Below, piece by piece: positions 10,583-19,428 of a stretch of DNA of 64,000 nt. The number at the start of each line of letters is the position of its first letter. Position 1 is the first letter of the stretch. The notes beneath the pieces are model-generated. The model searched no databases and was not told the origin of the DNA. It saw only the letters and a program-made list of their open reading frames with translations. Source of the DNA: Pseudomonas oryzihabitans (GTDB lineage Bacteria > Pseudomonadota > Gammaproteobacteria > Pseudomonadales > Pseudomonadaceae); assembly GCF_007665395.1 (NCBI RefSeq), contig NZ_VDND01000007.1, positions 222,711-286,710 on the forward strand, given 5' to 3'. A program made the position numbers and the translations under genes.

Positions 10583-11605
10583 ATGGCCTTTTATCCCGTC
10601 CTACTTTCAGTCGTGTTCGTCGTTCGTAATCAGGCAACCGAGTTGCAAGGCGCCTTGGAGCGCGCTGCCACCGTGATCGGCCCCTTGGTGAGCGACTACG
10701 AACTTATCATTGTCGACAACGCGTCCGCTGATGACAGCGTAGCTCGATTGAAGCAACTCACCAGTCTCGATGGCTTACCCAACCTTCAGGTATATGCCCT
10801 GACCAAGGAAGTGGACTCCGATACCGCCGCCTGGGTGGGTCTGGAGAATGCACTGGGGGACTTCGCGATCGTCATAGATCCGGAAACGGACGACATCGCC
10901 TTCTTGCCCGACATGTTGCGCCATGCCGCCGAGGGCGCCGATGTGGTGTTCGCCAACAACCAGCAGAAAGTTCGCCAGACACTGACCTATAGTTTGTGCG
11001 CCAAGGGTTTCAACAAACTCTACAAGCAATTCAATGGCGTCGACCTGGAGAAGGATGCGCCCCAGTACCGGCTGCTCAGCAAGAAGGTCATCAACTACAT
11101 CCTGCGCCATCCGGCGCCGGCGCTGACCTACCGCCACCTGCCGGCCACGGCGGGTTTCTCGCGGATCAACCTCGAATACAGCATGCCGCCGCGGAGCACC
11201 AAGCCCAAGCGGCTGTCCGGCAGTTTCGACCGCGGCGCACGGCTGCTGGTGTCGTCCACCCGCAAGCCGATGCGCATGGTGAGTTTCCTGTCCATCGTCG
11301 GTGCGCTGTCCAACCTGCTCTATTCGGTCTATGTCATCGCCATCGGCCTGTTCAAGGACGACGTGGCGCCGGGATGGGTGACGATCTCCCTGCAGCAGTC
11401 CGGCATGTTCTTCCTGATCTCGCTGGTCCTGCTGGTGCTGGGCGAATATGTCCTGCAGTTGACCCACAGAGTCAACGAAGGACCGCTCTATCATGTCGCC
11501 CAGGAGTTCACCAGCGCCGTCATGACGCGTCGTGACAAGCTCAATGTCGAGGTGGTGCAGGGCGGCAACGCGGCCAGGCCGACCGTTCAATCCGGCATGG
11601 CCTAA
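10583..11605 (+). CDS. Family 2 glycosyltransferase with C-terminal membrane helices
   Basis: A 340-residue GT-A enzyme, first gene of a seven-gene operon. The N-terminal part has the SVVFVVRNQATEL start of the GT2 fold and a nucleotide-binding IIVDNASADDS motif. The usual DxD region reads VIDPETDD. Two hydrophobic segments near the C-terminus (about 235-260 and 275-305) resemble the membrane anchors of DPM1/GtrB/ArnC-type enzymes, which load a sugar onto polyprenyl phosphate. The ATG at 10583 follows GGAGG; an upstream TTG at 10547 is less likely. The first 400 bases are less GC-rich than the rest. Sugar donor unknown. Confidence 0.8.
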   Translation: MAFYPVLLSVVFVVRNQATELQGALERAATVIGPLVSDYELIIVDNASADDSVARLKQLTSLDGLPNLQVYALTKEVDSDTAAWVGLENALGDFAIVIDPETDDIAFLPDMLRHAAEGADVVFANNQQKVRQTLTYSLCAKGFNKLYKQFNGVDLEKDAPQYRLLSKKVINYILRHPAPALTYRHLPATAGFSRINLEYSMPPRSTKPKRLSGSFDRGARLLVSSTRKPMRMVSFLSIVGALSNLLYSVYVIAIGLFKDDVAPGWVTISLQQSGMFFLISLVLLVLGEYVLQLTHRVNEGPLYHVAQEFTSAVMTRRDKLNVEVVQGGNAARPTVQSGMA

Positions 11606-11613
11606 GGACGATC

Positions 11614-12720
11614 ATGAAAGACGCGATCGTCATAGGTGGCGGTTTCTACGGGGCCATGACGGCCCTGTATCTCATGCGTGTCAGGGGCTTCGCCCAAGTT
11701 ACCCTGATCGAGCGTGAGGAAGGTCTGCTCAAGCGTGCCTCTTATCACAATCAGGCACGTGTCCATAACGGTTATCACTATCCCCGAAGTTTCGTGACGG
11801 CCTTTCGCAGCCGCGTCAACTTGCCGCGGTTCCTGCGTGACTATCCCGATGTGGTAGTGCGGGACTTCACCAAGTTGTATGCCATCGCGCGCAACAACTC
11901 CAAGGTGACGGCGAAACAGTTCGAGCGTTTCTGCCAGGGTATCGAAGCCTCCTTGCAACCCGCGCCCGCCGAGTTCGCCCGCTTATTCGACGAGCGTTTG
12001 ATCGAGGCGGTATATCTGACCGAAGAATATGCCTTCAACTCGGCGGTACTGGCCGCCGAAGTGAGTCGGGAACTGGATGCGGTCGGCGTGGAACTCCGCT
12101 TCAACAGTCGGGTGACCCGGATCCATGGTGCGGACGGCGGTCTCGGCGTCGAGGTGGTGAACGCGGCGGGGCAGGAGGAGGAGTTGCAGTGCCGCTATCT
12201 CTTCAACTGTACCTACAGTGGCCTCAATCAATACGGGGGCGACTTTCCCGGTACCGCCACGCGCCTGCGCCACGAGATCACCGAGATGGCCCTGGTCGAG
12301 ATGCCGCCCGAGTTGCGCGACATCGGCGTGACGGTGATGGACGGGCCGTTCTTCTCGATGATGCCGTTCCCGGCGCGCGGCCTGCACACGCTGTCGCACG
12401 TGCGTTACACGCCGCACCTGAACTGGGAAGACGCCAATGGCACCGATCCCTATGCGCTGCTGGCCGACTACGATCGGGCCTCGCGGGCGGACTGGATGAT
12501 CAGGGACGTGGCGCGCTACATGGCGGCCGCGGCCAAGGTGGAATACCGGGATTCGCTGTTCGAGGTGAAAACCACCCTGATGAAGAACGAAGGGGACGAC
12601 GGCCGTCCCATTCTGTTCGAGCAGCATCCCCAGTTGCCCGGCTGCTATTCGATGCTGGGCGGCAAGATCGACAACATTTTCGATGCCTTGGAGCGCCTCG
12701 ATGCCGAACCCTTCCACTGA
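11614..12720 (+). CDS. FAD-dependent oxidoreductase (DAO-like)
   Basis: A 368-residue protein with an N-terminal FAD-binding Rossmann motif VIGGGFYGAMTALYL and an acidic strand end (TLIERE). HNQARVHNGYHYPRS follows, a pattern seen in DAO/UDP-galactopyranose-mutase-like flavoproteins encoded in sugar clusters. Its exact reaction is unknown; oxidation of a sugar or a non-redox mutase role are both possible. AAGGA precedes the ATG. It starts 8 bases after the glycosyltransferase stop and overlaps the next gene by 20 bp, so it belongs to the operon. Confidence 0.75.
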   Translation: MKDAIVIGGGFYGAMTALYLMRVRGFAQVTLIEREEGLLKRASYHNQARVHNGYHYPRSFVTAFRSRVNLPRFLRDYPDVVVRDFTKLYAIARNNSKVTAKQFERFCQGIEASLQPAPAEFARLFDERLIEAVYLTEEYAFNSAVLAAEVSRELDAVGVELRFNSRVTRIHGADGGLGVEVVNAAGQEEELQCRYLFNCTYSGLNQYGGDFPGTATRLRHEITEMALVEMPPELRDIGVTVMDGPFFSMMPFPARGLHTLSHVRYTPHLNWEDANGTDPYALLADYDRASRADWMIRDVARYMAAAAKVEYRDSLFEVKTTLMKNEGDDGRPILFEQHPQLPGCYSMLGGKIDNIFDALERLDAEPFH

Positions 12721-14332
12721 CGCCGTACCCAGGGGGGTGTCCGGCATCGCCGGCTTCATCAGCGTTCTGGTCTTTGCCGTCATCAACTTCTTTCTGTTCG
12801 GCAAGGGCGTCATCCTCGACCCCTTCCACCAAGGCGAGTACTTCGCCACCCTGCCGACCCTGCTGCACAGCGAGCCGGGTGCCCACGCCTTCACCATCCA
12901 CGGCGGGCTGGACTTCATCCCGGTCTGGCTGGCCGAGACCTGGTTCGGCGCCCAGCACACCTTCCTGGTCACCCAGATCCTCTACGGGCTCTGCAACACC
13001 GGGGCGGCGCTGTTGCTCTGGGGGACGGCACTTCTGCTGTGCCCCCTGCCCAAGGGGCGCGGCCGGCTGCTGCTGCTGGTCGCGGTGGGCGCGCTGGCGA
13101 CCCAGGTGGTGGGCTATCGTGATCTCTTCCTGCTGCTGTCGCTGTTCCTGTTCTGCCTGCACCGCAAGGTGGCGACCACCCCGCAGCGGCTGGTCTGCGA
13201 GCTGCTGCTGGGCCTGGCGGCAGGCTTCAACGTGTTCTGGTCCTATGACCGCGGCATCGCCGGGGTGCTGGCCCTGGGCTCGGCGGTGGTGCTGACCCTG
13301 CTGTTGCAGCGGCGCCATCTGCTGTCACTGTTGAGCTTCGCCGTGACCGTCGCCTGGCTCGGGTTTGGTACCGATTTCTTCGCCCTGACCGACTACGTCA
13401 AGAACCTGACCTTCCTCTTAGAAACCTCTTCCCAGTGGAACTACGGCCTGACTGCCCGCCCGCTCGCCCTCAGCCTGTTGCTGGCGGTGCCCACGGCGCT
13501 GGCCGGCTTCGCCCTGATCCGCTGCCTGCCCTGGCCGTGGCGCTGGAGCGAGGACCTGCCGCTGATCGGTGCCCTCGCGGTGCTGCTGGCGATCTTCTTC
13601 AAGATCGGCGTCAACCGAGCGGACTTCCAGCACATCCAGATGGGCTTCTGGGTGCCGCTGCTGAGCCTGCTCTATGCGGCGCGGCGCCAGCGTCTCGCGC
13701 GCAATGGCGGCTGGGATCTCTCAGTGCATCCGCGCGCGGCCCTCGCCGCCATCGCCGCGGCCGTGCTGCTCGGATTGGTCGGTCTCAATCCCTCGCCGTT
13801 CTTCGCGGTGCTGCTGCTGGGCGCGTTGGTGGCCTTCGCGCGGCCCTTGCTGCTACCGGCCCTCGCGGCGCTGCTGGTGCTGCTGGCCGGCTTCAACCTG
13901 TACAAGTCGCCGGTCGAGCGGGTGTGGGCCCAGGGCCTGGCCTGGGTGCCGGAACTCTCGGCCATGCCGGACGACGCCGCCCTGGCGACCCCGGGCGTGC
14001 AATGGGCCTCGCGCCGGTTGCAGGAGAGTGGTGCCCGCTGCGTCTTCGATCTGGCCAACAACGGCGTCATCAACGGGGTGACCGACCTGCCGGCCTGCAC
14101 CAAGTACATCTATCCGGTCTATGCCACGCCGCCCTACGAGGCGGACCTGCTCGGCGATCTGCAGCGCGCCGATCCACCGGCGGTGGTGTATTCCACGACC
14201 TTCTGGTCGTTCAACCTGAACAACATTTCCATGCACGACAAGTTTCCACGTCTCAAGGCCTACCTGGACGAGCGTTATCCCGTCGAGGAGTGCCAAGCGG
14301 ACTATTGCCTGAGATTTAAGACCAAGGGGTGA
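12701..14332 (+). CDS. Polytopic membrane protein, possible GT-C-type glycosyltransferase
   Basis: A 543-residue protein with roughly ten to twelve hydrophobic segments. After the first helix there is a periplasmic-side loop with DPFHQGEYFA, an acidic motif in the place where GT-C enzymes carry their catalytic Asp/Glu. The C-terminal part (about 420-543) is soluble and contains several Cys. By context it would transfer a sugar from a lipid carrier to a surface acceptor (ArnT- or GtrC-like role); this is inference. The start was chosen at ATG 12701, eight bases after GGAG. It overlaps the flavoprotein gene by 20 bp, and its stop meets the next gene. Confidence 0.6.
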   Translation: MPNPSTDAVPRGVSGIAGFISVLVFAVINFFLFGKGVILDPFHQGEYFATLPTLLHSEPGAHAFTIHGGLDFIPVWLAETWFGAQHTFLVTQILYGLCNTGAALLLWGTALLLCPLPKGRGRLLLLVAVGALATQVVGYRDLFLLLSLFLFCLHRKVATTPQRLVCELLLGLAAGFNVFWSYDRGIAGVLALGSAVVLTLLLQRRHLLSLLSFAVTVAWLGFGTDFFALTDYVKNLTFLLETSSQWNYGLTARPLALSLLLAVPTALAGFALIRCLPWPWRWSEDLPLIGALAVLLAIFFKIGVNRADFQHIQMGFWVPLLSLLYAARRQRLARNGGWDLSVHPRAALAAIAAAVLLGLVGLNPSPFFAVLLLGALVAFARPLLLPALAALLVLLAGFNLYKSPVERVWAQGLAWVPELSAMPDDAALATPGVQWASRRLQESGARCVFDLANNGVINGVTDLPACTKYIYPVYATPPYEADLLGDLQRADPPAVVYSTTFWSFNLNNISMHDKFPRLKAYLDERYPVEECQADYCLRFKTKG

Positions 14333-14337
14333 GCAAC

Positions 14338-15126
14338 ATGAAGACCGACGCATTGATAGGGTACAGCGGCTTCGTGGGGTCGACACTGCTCAAGCAGAAG
14401 GCCTTCGGCGCGCTGTTTCGCTCCACCAACATCGACCAGATCGGCGACCAGCCCTATGGGCAGGTGATCTGTGCCGGCGCGCCCGCGCAGAAGTGGATCG
14501 CCAACCGTGATCCGGAAGCGGATCGGCAGAAGATCGACGGCCTGATCGCGCATCTGTCGCGGATCCAGTGCGAGTCCTTCGTGCTGATCAGCACCGTGGA
14601 TGTCTTCAAGCAACCGCTCGGCGTGGACGAAACCACCGCGGTGGACGAAGACGGCCTGCATGCCTATGGGGCCAACCGCTATCGCCTGGAACAGTTCGTC
14701 CGCGAGCATTTCGCCAAGGCCCTGATCGTCCGCCTGCCGGGCCTGGTCGGGCCGGGACTGCGCAAGAACGTGATCTACGACCTGCTCAACGACAATAACC
14801 TGCACGCCGTGGAAAGCCGCGGCGTCTTCCAGTTCTATCCGATGGTCAACCTCGGCTACGACATCCAGACCGCCCAGGCCGCCGGCCTGGAGCTGGTCCA
14901 CCTGACCGCCGAACCCATCAGCGTGGCGGACATCGCCCGCCAGGGCTTCGGCCGCGATTTCGCCAATACCCTGGAGGGTACGCCGGCGCGCTACGATTTC
15001 CGCAGCGTGCATGCCGAGGTCTTCGGTGGTCGTGACGGCTACCAGTACAGCGCCCGCGATACCCTGCTGGCGGTGCGGGCCTATGCCCAGTCGGAACCCC
15101 CGGTGATCAAGGCGGAGGGTCAGTGA
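14338..15126 (+). CDS. NAD(P)-dependent SDR-type sugar epimerase/reductase
   Basis: A 262-residue extended-SDR-like protein. The N-terminal Rossmann motif reads GYSGFVGS (variant of GxxGxxG). VLISTVDVF holds the usual catalytic Ser/Thr strand. The catalytic Tyr motif reads YGANR instead of YxxxK, an Arg for the expected Lys. Short for an epimerase (usually over 300), so reductase or a divergent activity is possible. AAGGGG precedes the ATG at 14338; a GTG at 14329 overlapping the previous stop is an alternative start. Its stop overlaps the next start (TGATG). Confidence 0.7.
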   Translation: MKTDALIGYSGFVGSTLLKQKAFGALFRSTNIDQIGDQPYGQVICAGAPAQKWIANRDPEADRQKIDGLIAHLSRIQCESFVLISTVDVFKQPLGVDETTAVDEDGLHAYGANRYRLEQFVREHFAKALIVRLPGLVGPGLRKNVIYDLLNDNNLHAVESRGVFQFYPMVNLGYDIQTAQAAGLELVHLTAEPISVADIARQGFGRDFANTLEGTPARYDFRSVHAEVFGGRDGYQYSARDTLLAVRAYAQSEPPVIKAEGQ

Positions 15127-15959
15127 TGCGCATCGCCATCTCCAATATCGCCTGGGACCCGACCGACGACGCCATGGTCGCCGAAATCCTGCAGCAATAC
15201 CGGGTGGATGCTATCGACATCGCCCCCGGCAAGTACTTCGCCGATCCGAAGACGGCCACCGCCGAGCAGATCCAGGCCGTGCGCCAGCAGTGGCAGGCGC
15301 GGGGCATCGAGATCACCGGCATGCAGGCGCTGTTGTTCGGCACCACCGGCCTCAATGTCTTCGGCACCGACGACGTGCAAGGCGCGCTGCTGGCGCAGCT
15401 GGAAGGGGTCTGTCGGGTCGCCGAGGGACTGGGTGCCACCCGCCTGGTGTTCGGCTCGCCGCGCAACCGGGATCGCTCGGGATTGAGCGACGAAGAGGCC
15501 CTGGCGCAGGCGCGTGACTTCTTTCGCCGTCTGGGCGACGTCGCCGCGGCCCGCAACGTGCTGATCTGCCTGGAGCCGAATCCCCCCCGCTATGGCGCCA
15601 ACTTCATGATCGACAGCGACTCCACGGCTGCCGTGGTGCGCGCGGTGGACCATCCGGCGATCCGCATGCAGCTCGACACCGGTGCCCTGACCATCAACGC
15701 GGAAGACGCCGCGCGGGTGCTTGAGGAGCATGCCGAGCTGATCGGCCATGTCCATGCCAGCGAGCCGGACCTGGTGACCCTGGGGGAGGGCGGTACCAAC
15801 CACGAGGGCATCGCCTTCGCCCTGACCCGCCGGCTGCCGGAGCAGGTGGTCAGCATCGAGATGCTGCCGGCCAAGCAGGGCTCCAACCTGGCGGCGCTGG
15901 AGCGCGGCGTCCAGGTGGCGATCCGCGCCTATGGCGATCTGCCGGAGGCCGCCGCATGA
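15126..15959 (+). CDS. TIM-barrel sugar phosphate isomerase/epimerase-like protein
   Basis: A 277-residue xylose-isomerase-like (AP endonuclease 2 family) barrel. The expected metal ligands are visible: Glu in CLEPNP, Asp in QLDTGA, His in HVHASEP and Glu near the end in VSIEML. Substrate unknown. Its place between an SDR enzyme and a small transporter suggests it helps make the sugar of this operon. ATG at 15126 overlaps the previous TGA, and its own stop overlaps the next gene by 4 bp. Confidence 0.75.
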   Translation: MRIAISNIAWDPTDDAMVAEILQQYRVDAIDIAPGKYFADPKTATAEQIQAVRQQWQARGIEITGMQALLFGTTGLNVFGTDDVQGALLAQLEGVCRVAEGLGATRLVFGSPRNRDRSGLSDEEALAQARDFFRRLGDVAAARNVLICLEPNPPRYGANFMIDSDSTAAVVRAVDHPAIRMQLDTGALTINAEDAARVLEEHAELIGHVHASEPDLVTLGEGGTNHEGIAFALTRRLPEQVVSIEMLPAKQGSNLAALERGVQVAIRAYGDLPEAAA

Positions 15960-16312
15960 AGTGGCTGATCCTGATCCTGGGCATCGCCTCCAATGCGTCG
16001 GCGAGCGTGCTGGTCAAGATGGCGATGCTGCCGCCGCGCCGTTTTCCCAGCCCTGCCGATCCCATGGCGGCCCTGAGCAACTGGCCGTTCTGGCTGGGCC
16101 TGTTCATGTACGGCCTGGCCTTCCTGCTATATGCCGCCGCGCTCGCCAAGCTGCCGCTGAACGTGGCGCATCCGGTGCTGACGGCCGGGGCCATCGCCAG
16201 CGTCGCCCTGCTGTCGGTGGCGATCTTTCGCGAAGCCTTTCCCTGGACCACGGCGGCAGGCATCGTCCTGATCATCGCCGGTGTCGCTCTCATCACGGCC
16301 CGTGTCGGTTGA
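15956..16312 (+). CDS. Small EamA/SMR-type membrane carrier
   Basis: A 118-residue protein with four predicted membrane helices, the size of one ArnE/ArnF or EmrE subunit. Helix 1 has SNASASVLVKMAM; helix 3 carries NVAHPVLTAGAIASVAL, typical of EamA half-transporters. In ArnE/ArnF and GtrA systems such proteins flip an undecaprenyl-linked sugar across the inner membrane; that role is inferred here from neighbours. A single subunit is encoded, so a homodimer would be needed. It overlaps the previous gene by 4 bp (ATGA). Confidence 0.75.
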   Translation: MKWLILILGIASNASASVLVKMAMLPPRRFPSPADPMAALSNWPFWLGLFMYGLAFLLYAAALAKLPLNVAHPVLTAGAIASVALLSVAIFREAFPWTTAAGIVLIIAGVALITARVG

Positions 16313-16325
16313 CCCTGGAGGACCT

Positions 16326-17174
16326 ATGACTACTGCAATTCCCGCCACCGAGCGGGCCCTCTGGCAGGTGCCCAGCTATTCGACGACCTTCTGGAACGGC
16401 CGCAGCCGTCCCCATTGCGTGGTGATTCCGGTCATCAACGAAGGCGAGCGCATCCTCAACCTGCTCCGCCGCATGGCCGCGGTGAAGATCGCCGACATCG
16501 CCGACGTCATCATCGTCGACGGCGGCAGCACCGACGGTTCGCTGGAGCCGCAACGGCTGCAGGAGCTGGGCGTCCGGGGCCTGCTGGTCAAGACCGCGCC
16601 GGGCAAGCTCAGCGCCCAGCTGCGCTGCGCCTACGCCTTCGTGCTCGACGAGGGCTATACCGGCATCGTGACCATCGACGGCAACGACAAGGACGATCCC
16701 GACGCCATTCCCCGCTTCATCGCGGCCATCGAGCAGGGCTACGACTTCGTCCAGGCGTCGCGCTTCCTCGCCGGCGGCGTGGCCGAGAACACGCCCAAGT
16801 CGCGCGACTTCGCCATCCGCTTCATCCACGCGCCCATGCTCAGCCTGGCCTCGGGCTTCCACTGGACCGACACCACCCAGGGTTTCCGCGCCTACAGCCG
16901 GGCCATGCTGCTGGATCCGCGGGTGGCGCCCTTCCGTGATGAGTTCACCACCTACGAGCTGCTGGCCTATCTGTCCTACCGCGTGCCGAAATTGGGTTAC
17001 CGCTGCGTGGAACTCCCTACCGTGAGACGCTATCCGAAGGGCGAGGTACCCACCAAGATCAGCAGCGTCAGAGGTAATCTGTCGGTGCTGCAGGTACTGA
17101 TGAAGGCCTGTGCGGGCCATTACAATCCACGCCTGGGCGAGGATGCCCAGCTGGCAGCGCAACGGCGAAGCTGA
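16326..17174 (+). CDS. Family 2 glycosyltransferase
   Basis: A 282-residue cytosolic GT-A enzyme without clear membrane helices. Visible motifs are CVVIPVINEGERI at the start of the fold, VDGGSTDGS in the nucleotide-binding loop, and DGNDKDDPD as the DxD metal site. The QASRFLAGG and DTTQGFRAY segments resemble dolichyl-phosphate mannose synthase-like enzymes. GGAGG lies five bases before the ATG at 16326. Last gene of the seven-gene operon, 44 bp before the MFS gene. It may make the second lipid-linked sugar or add to the first. Confidence 0.8.
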   Translation: MTTAIPATERALWQVPSYSTTFWNGRSRPHCVVIPVINEGERILNLLRRMAAVKIADIADVIIVDGGSTDGSLEPQRLQELGVRGLLVKTAPGKLSAQLRCAYAFVLDEGYTGIVTIDGNDKDDPDAIPRFIAAIEQGYDFVQASRFLAGGVAENTPKSRDFAIRFIHAPMLSLASGFHWTDTTQGFRAYSRAMLLDPRVAPFRDEFTTYELLAYLSYRVPKLGYRCVELPTVRRYPKGEVPTKISSVRGNLSVLQVLMKACAGHYNPRLGEDAQLAAQRRS

Positions 17175-17217
17175 TCCCGTCGCGCTCGCCTGGTGGCAAG
17201 AGACGATGGAGTAGGCA

Positions 17218-18567
17218 ATGGGGCGTGTGCTGTCGGCGTTTCGCGGGCTTTATTTCGCGACGCTGTTGATGTTGATCGGAACGGGGCTGTTGAGTACCTA
17301 CCTGGGCCTGCGGCTGGCCGCGGAGCAGGTGCAGGGACTCTGGGTCGGCGCCCTGACCGCCGCCTATTACGCGGGGCTGGTGATAGGTGGCAAGCTGGGA
17401 CACCGGCTGATCGCCCGGGTCGGCCATATCCGCGCCTACGTGACCTGCGCCGGCGTGGTCGGCGCGGCGGTCCTGGGAATCGGGCTGTTGCCCTGGCTGC
17501 CGGTGTGGCTGGCGCTCCGGGTGCTGATCGGCATGGGCATGATGTGCCAGTACATGGTGCTGGAGAGCTGGCTCAACGAGCAGGCTGGTCCGGGCGAGCG
17601 GGGCAAGGTCTTCTCCGGCTACATGACCGCCTCCTACCTGGGCCTCGCCCTGGGCCAGGTGGTGCTGGTGCTGTCGCCCGATCTCGGGGTCGACAAGCTG
17701 ATGCTGGTGGCGATCTGCTATGCGCTCTGCCTGGTTCCGGTGGCCGTCACCGGCAAGATCCACCCGGCACCGCTCAAGCCGGCCCCCCTGGAGCCGGCCT
17801 TCTTCATCAAGCGCATTCCGCAGTCGCTGACCACCACCCTGGTCGCGGGCCTGGTGATCGGCTCCTTTTACGGCCTGGCGCCGCTCTATGCCAGCGCCCA
17901 GGGACTGCCCACCGAGCGCATCGGTCTGTTCATGGCCTGCTGCATCTTCGCCGGCCTGGTCGCCCAGTGGCCGATCGGCTGGCTGTCGGATCGCCACGAT
18001 CGCAGCTGGCTGATCCGGGTGGTCGCCATCGCCCTGACCGTCGCCGCCTTGCCACTGGCGGTATTGCCCCATGTGCCGCCGGTGGTCCTGCTGCCGCTCG
18101 GCCTCATCGCCAGCCTGCTGCAGTTCGTCCTCTATCCGCTGGCGGTGGCGCTGTCCAACGATCACATCGAGGGTGAACGGCGGGTGTCCCTGAGCGCCAT
18201 GCTGCTGGTGACCTTCGGCGTCGGCGCCTGTATCGGCCCGCTGGTGGTAGGGGCCCTGATGAACCTGGTCGGACCCAACATGCTCTATGCCTTCGTCGTC
18301 CTCTGCGGCGGGATCCTGATCTGGCGGATCCGCCCGGATGCGGTCACCGGCAAGCACCTGGTCGACGAAGCGCCGCTGAGCCACGTGCAGATGCCCGAGG
18401 GGTCGACCAGTTCACCGCTGGCGGCGGCGCTGGATCCGCGGGTCGATAGCCAGGTGGTGCAGGAGCAGATGCACAGCGAGCCGGTGGCGGAAACGCCCGT
18501 CGAAGAGGCGCCGTCTTCCCCGGAAGGTAGCGCGCCTGGGGAGCCAGCCGACACCAAGTTGCCTTGA
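17218..18567 (+). CDS. MFS transporter (YcaD-like)
   Basis: A 449-residue major facilitator with twelve predicted helices. Helix 2-3 loop GGKLGHRLIARVG is the MFS A-motif region, and the helix 4-5 area reads MCQYMVLESWLNEQAG, as in YcaD-like carriers. A long Glu/Pro/Ser-rich cytoplasmic tail (about 385-449) follows helix 12. Substrate unknown. An MFS gene of this kind sits beside flgZ in several pseudomonads (from memory), so it probably belongs to the conserved flagellar neighbourhood rather than to the operon before it. GGAG lies upstream of the ATG. Confidence 0.8.
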   Translation: MGRVLSAFRGLYFATLLMLIGTGLLSTYLGLRLAAEQVQGLWVGALTAAYYAGLVIGGKLGHRLIARVGHIRAYVTCAGVVGAAVLGIGLLPWLPVWLALRVLIGMGMMCQYMVLESWLNEQAGPGERGKVFSGYMTASYLGLALGQVVLVLSPDLGVDKLMLVAICYALCLVPVAVTGKIHPAPLKPAPLEPAFFIKRIPQSLTTTLVAGLVIGSFYGLAPLYASAQGLPTERIGLFMACCIFAGLVAQWPIGWLSDRHDRSWLIRVVAIALTVAALPLAVLPHVPPVVLLPLGLIASLLQFVLYPLAVALSNDHIEGERRVSLSAMLLVTFGVGACIGPLVVGALMNLVGPNMLYAFVVLCGGILIWRIRPDAVTGKHLVDEAPLSHVQMPEGSTSSPLAAALDPRVDSQVVQEQMHSEPVAETPVEEAPSSPEGSAPGEPADTKLP

Positions 18568-18577
18568 GGGCGGGCAG

Positions 18578-18594
18578 GGGGCAGCCGGCGCCCC
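18578..18594. terminator. Short hairpin between convergent MFS gene and flgZ
   Basis: GGGGC (18578-18582) and GCCCC (18590-18594) flank a 7-base loop in the 36-bp gap between convergent stops. Short stem and no T-run, so weakly supported. Confidence 0.25.
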
Positions 18595-18603
18595 ACTGGC
18601 GGT

Positions 18604-19338
18604 TCAGTCGAGGCGACGGCTTTCCCGCTGCAGCTGGTAGACGAAGCGTTCCACCTGGCGCTGGGTGGCACCGCTGAGATTGTGGAAGCTGACGCCGACG
18701 TCACTCTGCTCCAGGCGATCCAGGCAGGTCACGTGGCGGATGTTCACCGCCGTGGTGATGGCACCCATGGGCAGTTCCGCGGTGAAGCTCTGCACCAGCT
18801 GGCCCGGTTGCAGCAGGTGGGTCACATTGCCGGGAAAGCGTAGTTTGCAGCCGGTGGCCGACAGGTCGATCAATTGCCCGCGCAACTGGATCTCGCCGGT
18901 CTCCTGAACCAGTTCCGCCGTGGCCGGCCGATTCAACAGCAGTCTGACGCGGAAGGCATTGCGCCGCTGGTGGTAGGTCAGTTCCGCCGGCAGGCCGACC
19001 CAGTAGCACCGGTGGCCGTCGATCTCGCTGAACTGCACCGGACGGTCGATCTGCCAGCTGACCCTGATACCCTCGTGCAGGCTGTCCACATGGAAGGGCT
19101 GGGCCTGCTCCAGCAACCGCTCGGCTTCCCGGGGAATGAATTCGTCCAGCGCGATCAGGCCCTTGGTCTCGTCGATGTCCACGACGAAGCTCTGGAACTG
19201 CTGGCCCTGGCGGGTGAAGGTGATCCGCAGGGGGATGTGCTGCTGCAGCGCAGGACGCAGTGCGGCCACGATCTCACCGGCGGAGCGGTACACCTTGGGT
19301 GGCTGGGGCGCATTGTCGCTGGCGAAGGATCCTGACAC
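18604..19338 (-). CDS. flgZ: Flagellar brake protein, PilZ/YcgR family
   Basis: c-di-GMP receptor that slows swimming by acting on the motor. The 244 residues contain an N-terminal YcgR domain, and a PilZ domain opened by RRNAFR (RxxxR c-di-GMP arm) with DLSATG (D/NxSxxG) later. The start is uncertain: GTG at 19336-19338 gives an N-terminus (MSGSFASDNAPQPPKV) like other Pseudomonas FlgZ, with AGGA upstream; an ATG at 19387-19389 would add 17 residues. Last gene of the minus-strand run flgM-flgN-flgZ, 90 bp after flgN. Confidence 0.9.
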   Translation of the reverse strand: MSGSFASDNAPQPPKVYRSAGEIVAALRPALQQHIPLRITFTRQGQQFQSFVVDIDETKGLIALDEFIPREAERLLEQAQPFHVDSLHEGIRVSWQIDRPVQFSEIDGHRCYWVGLPAELTYHQRRNAFRVRLLLNRPATAELVQETGEIQLRGQLIDLSATGCKLRFPGNVTHLLQPGQLVQSFTAELPMGAITTAVNIRHVTCLDRLEQSDVGVSFHNLSGATQRQVERFVYQLQRESRRLD

Positions 19339-19428
19339 CTGGGCATTCCTGTGAGGGGGCGGGCCGCAAGGATAATGGCTAAGCGCCATCCCTGCAGCCT
19401 TATCGCGATCTTTTGAGAAGGGTGGTCG

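Noticed and set aside
10340..17174. Prophage or integrative island at the tRNA-Arg
   Set aside because: No integrase, phage gene, or repeated tRNA 3' end is visible; only position suggests it.
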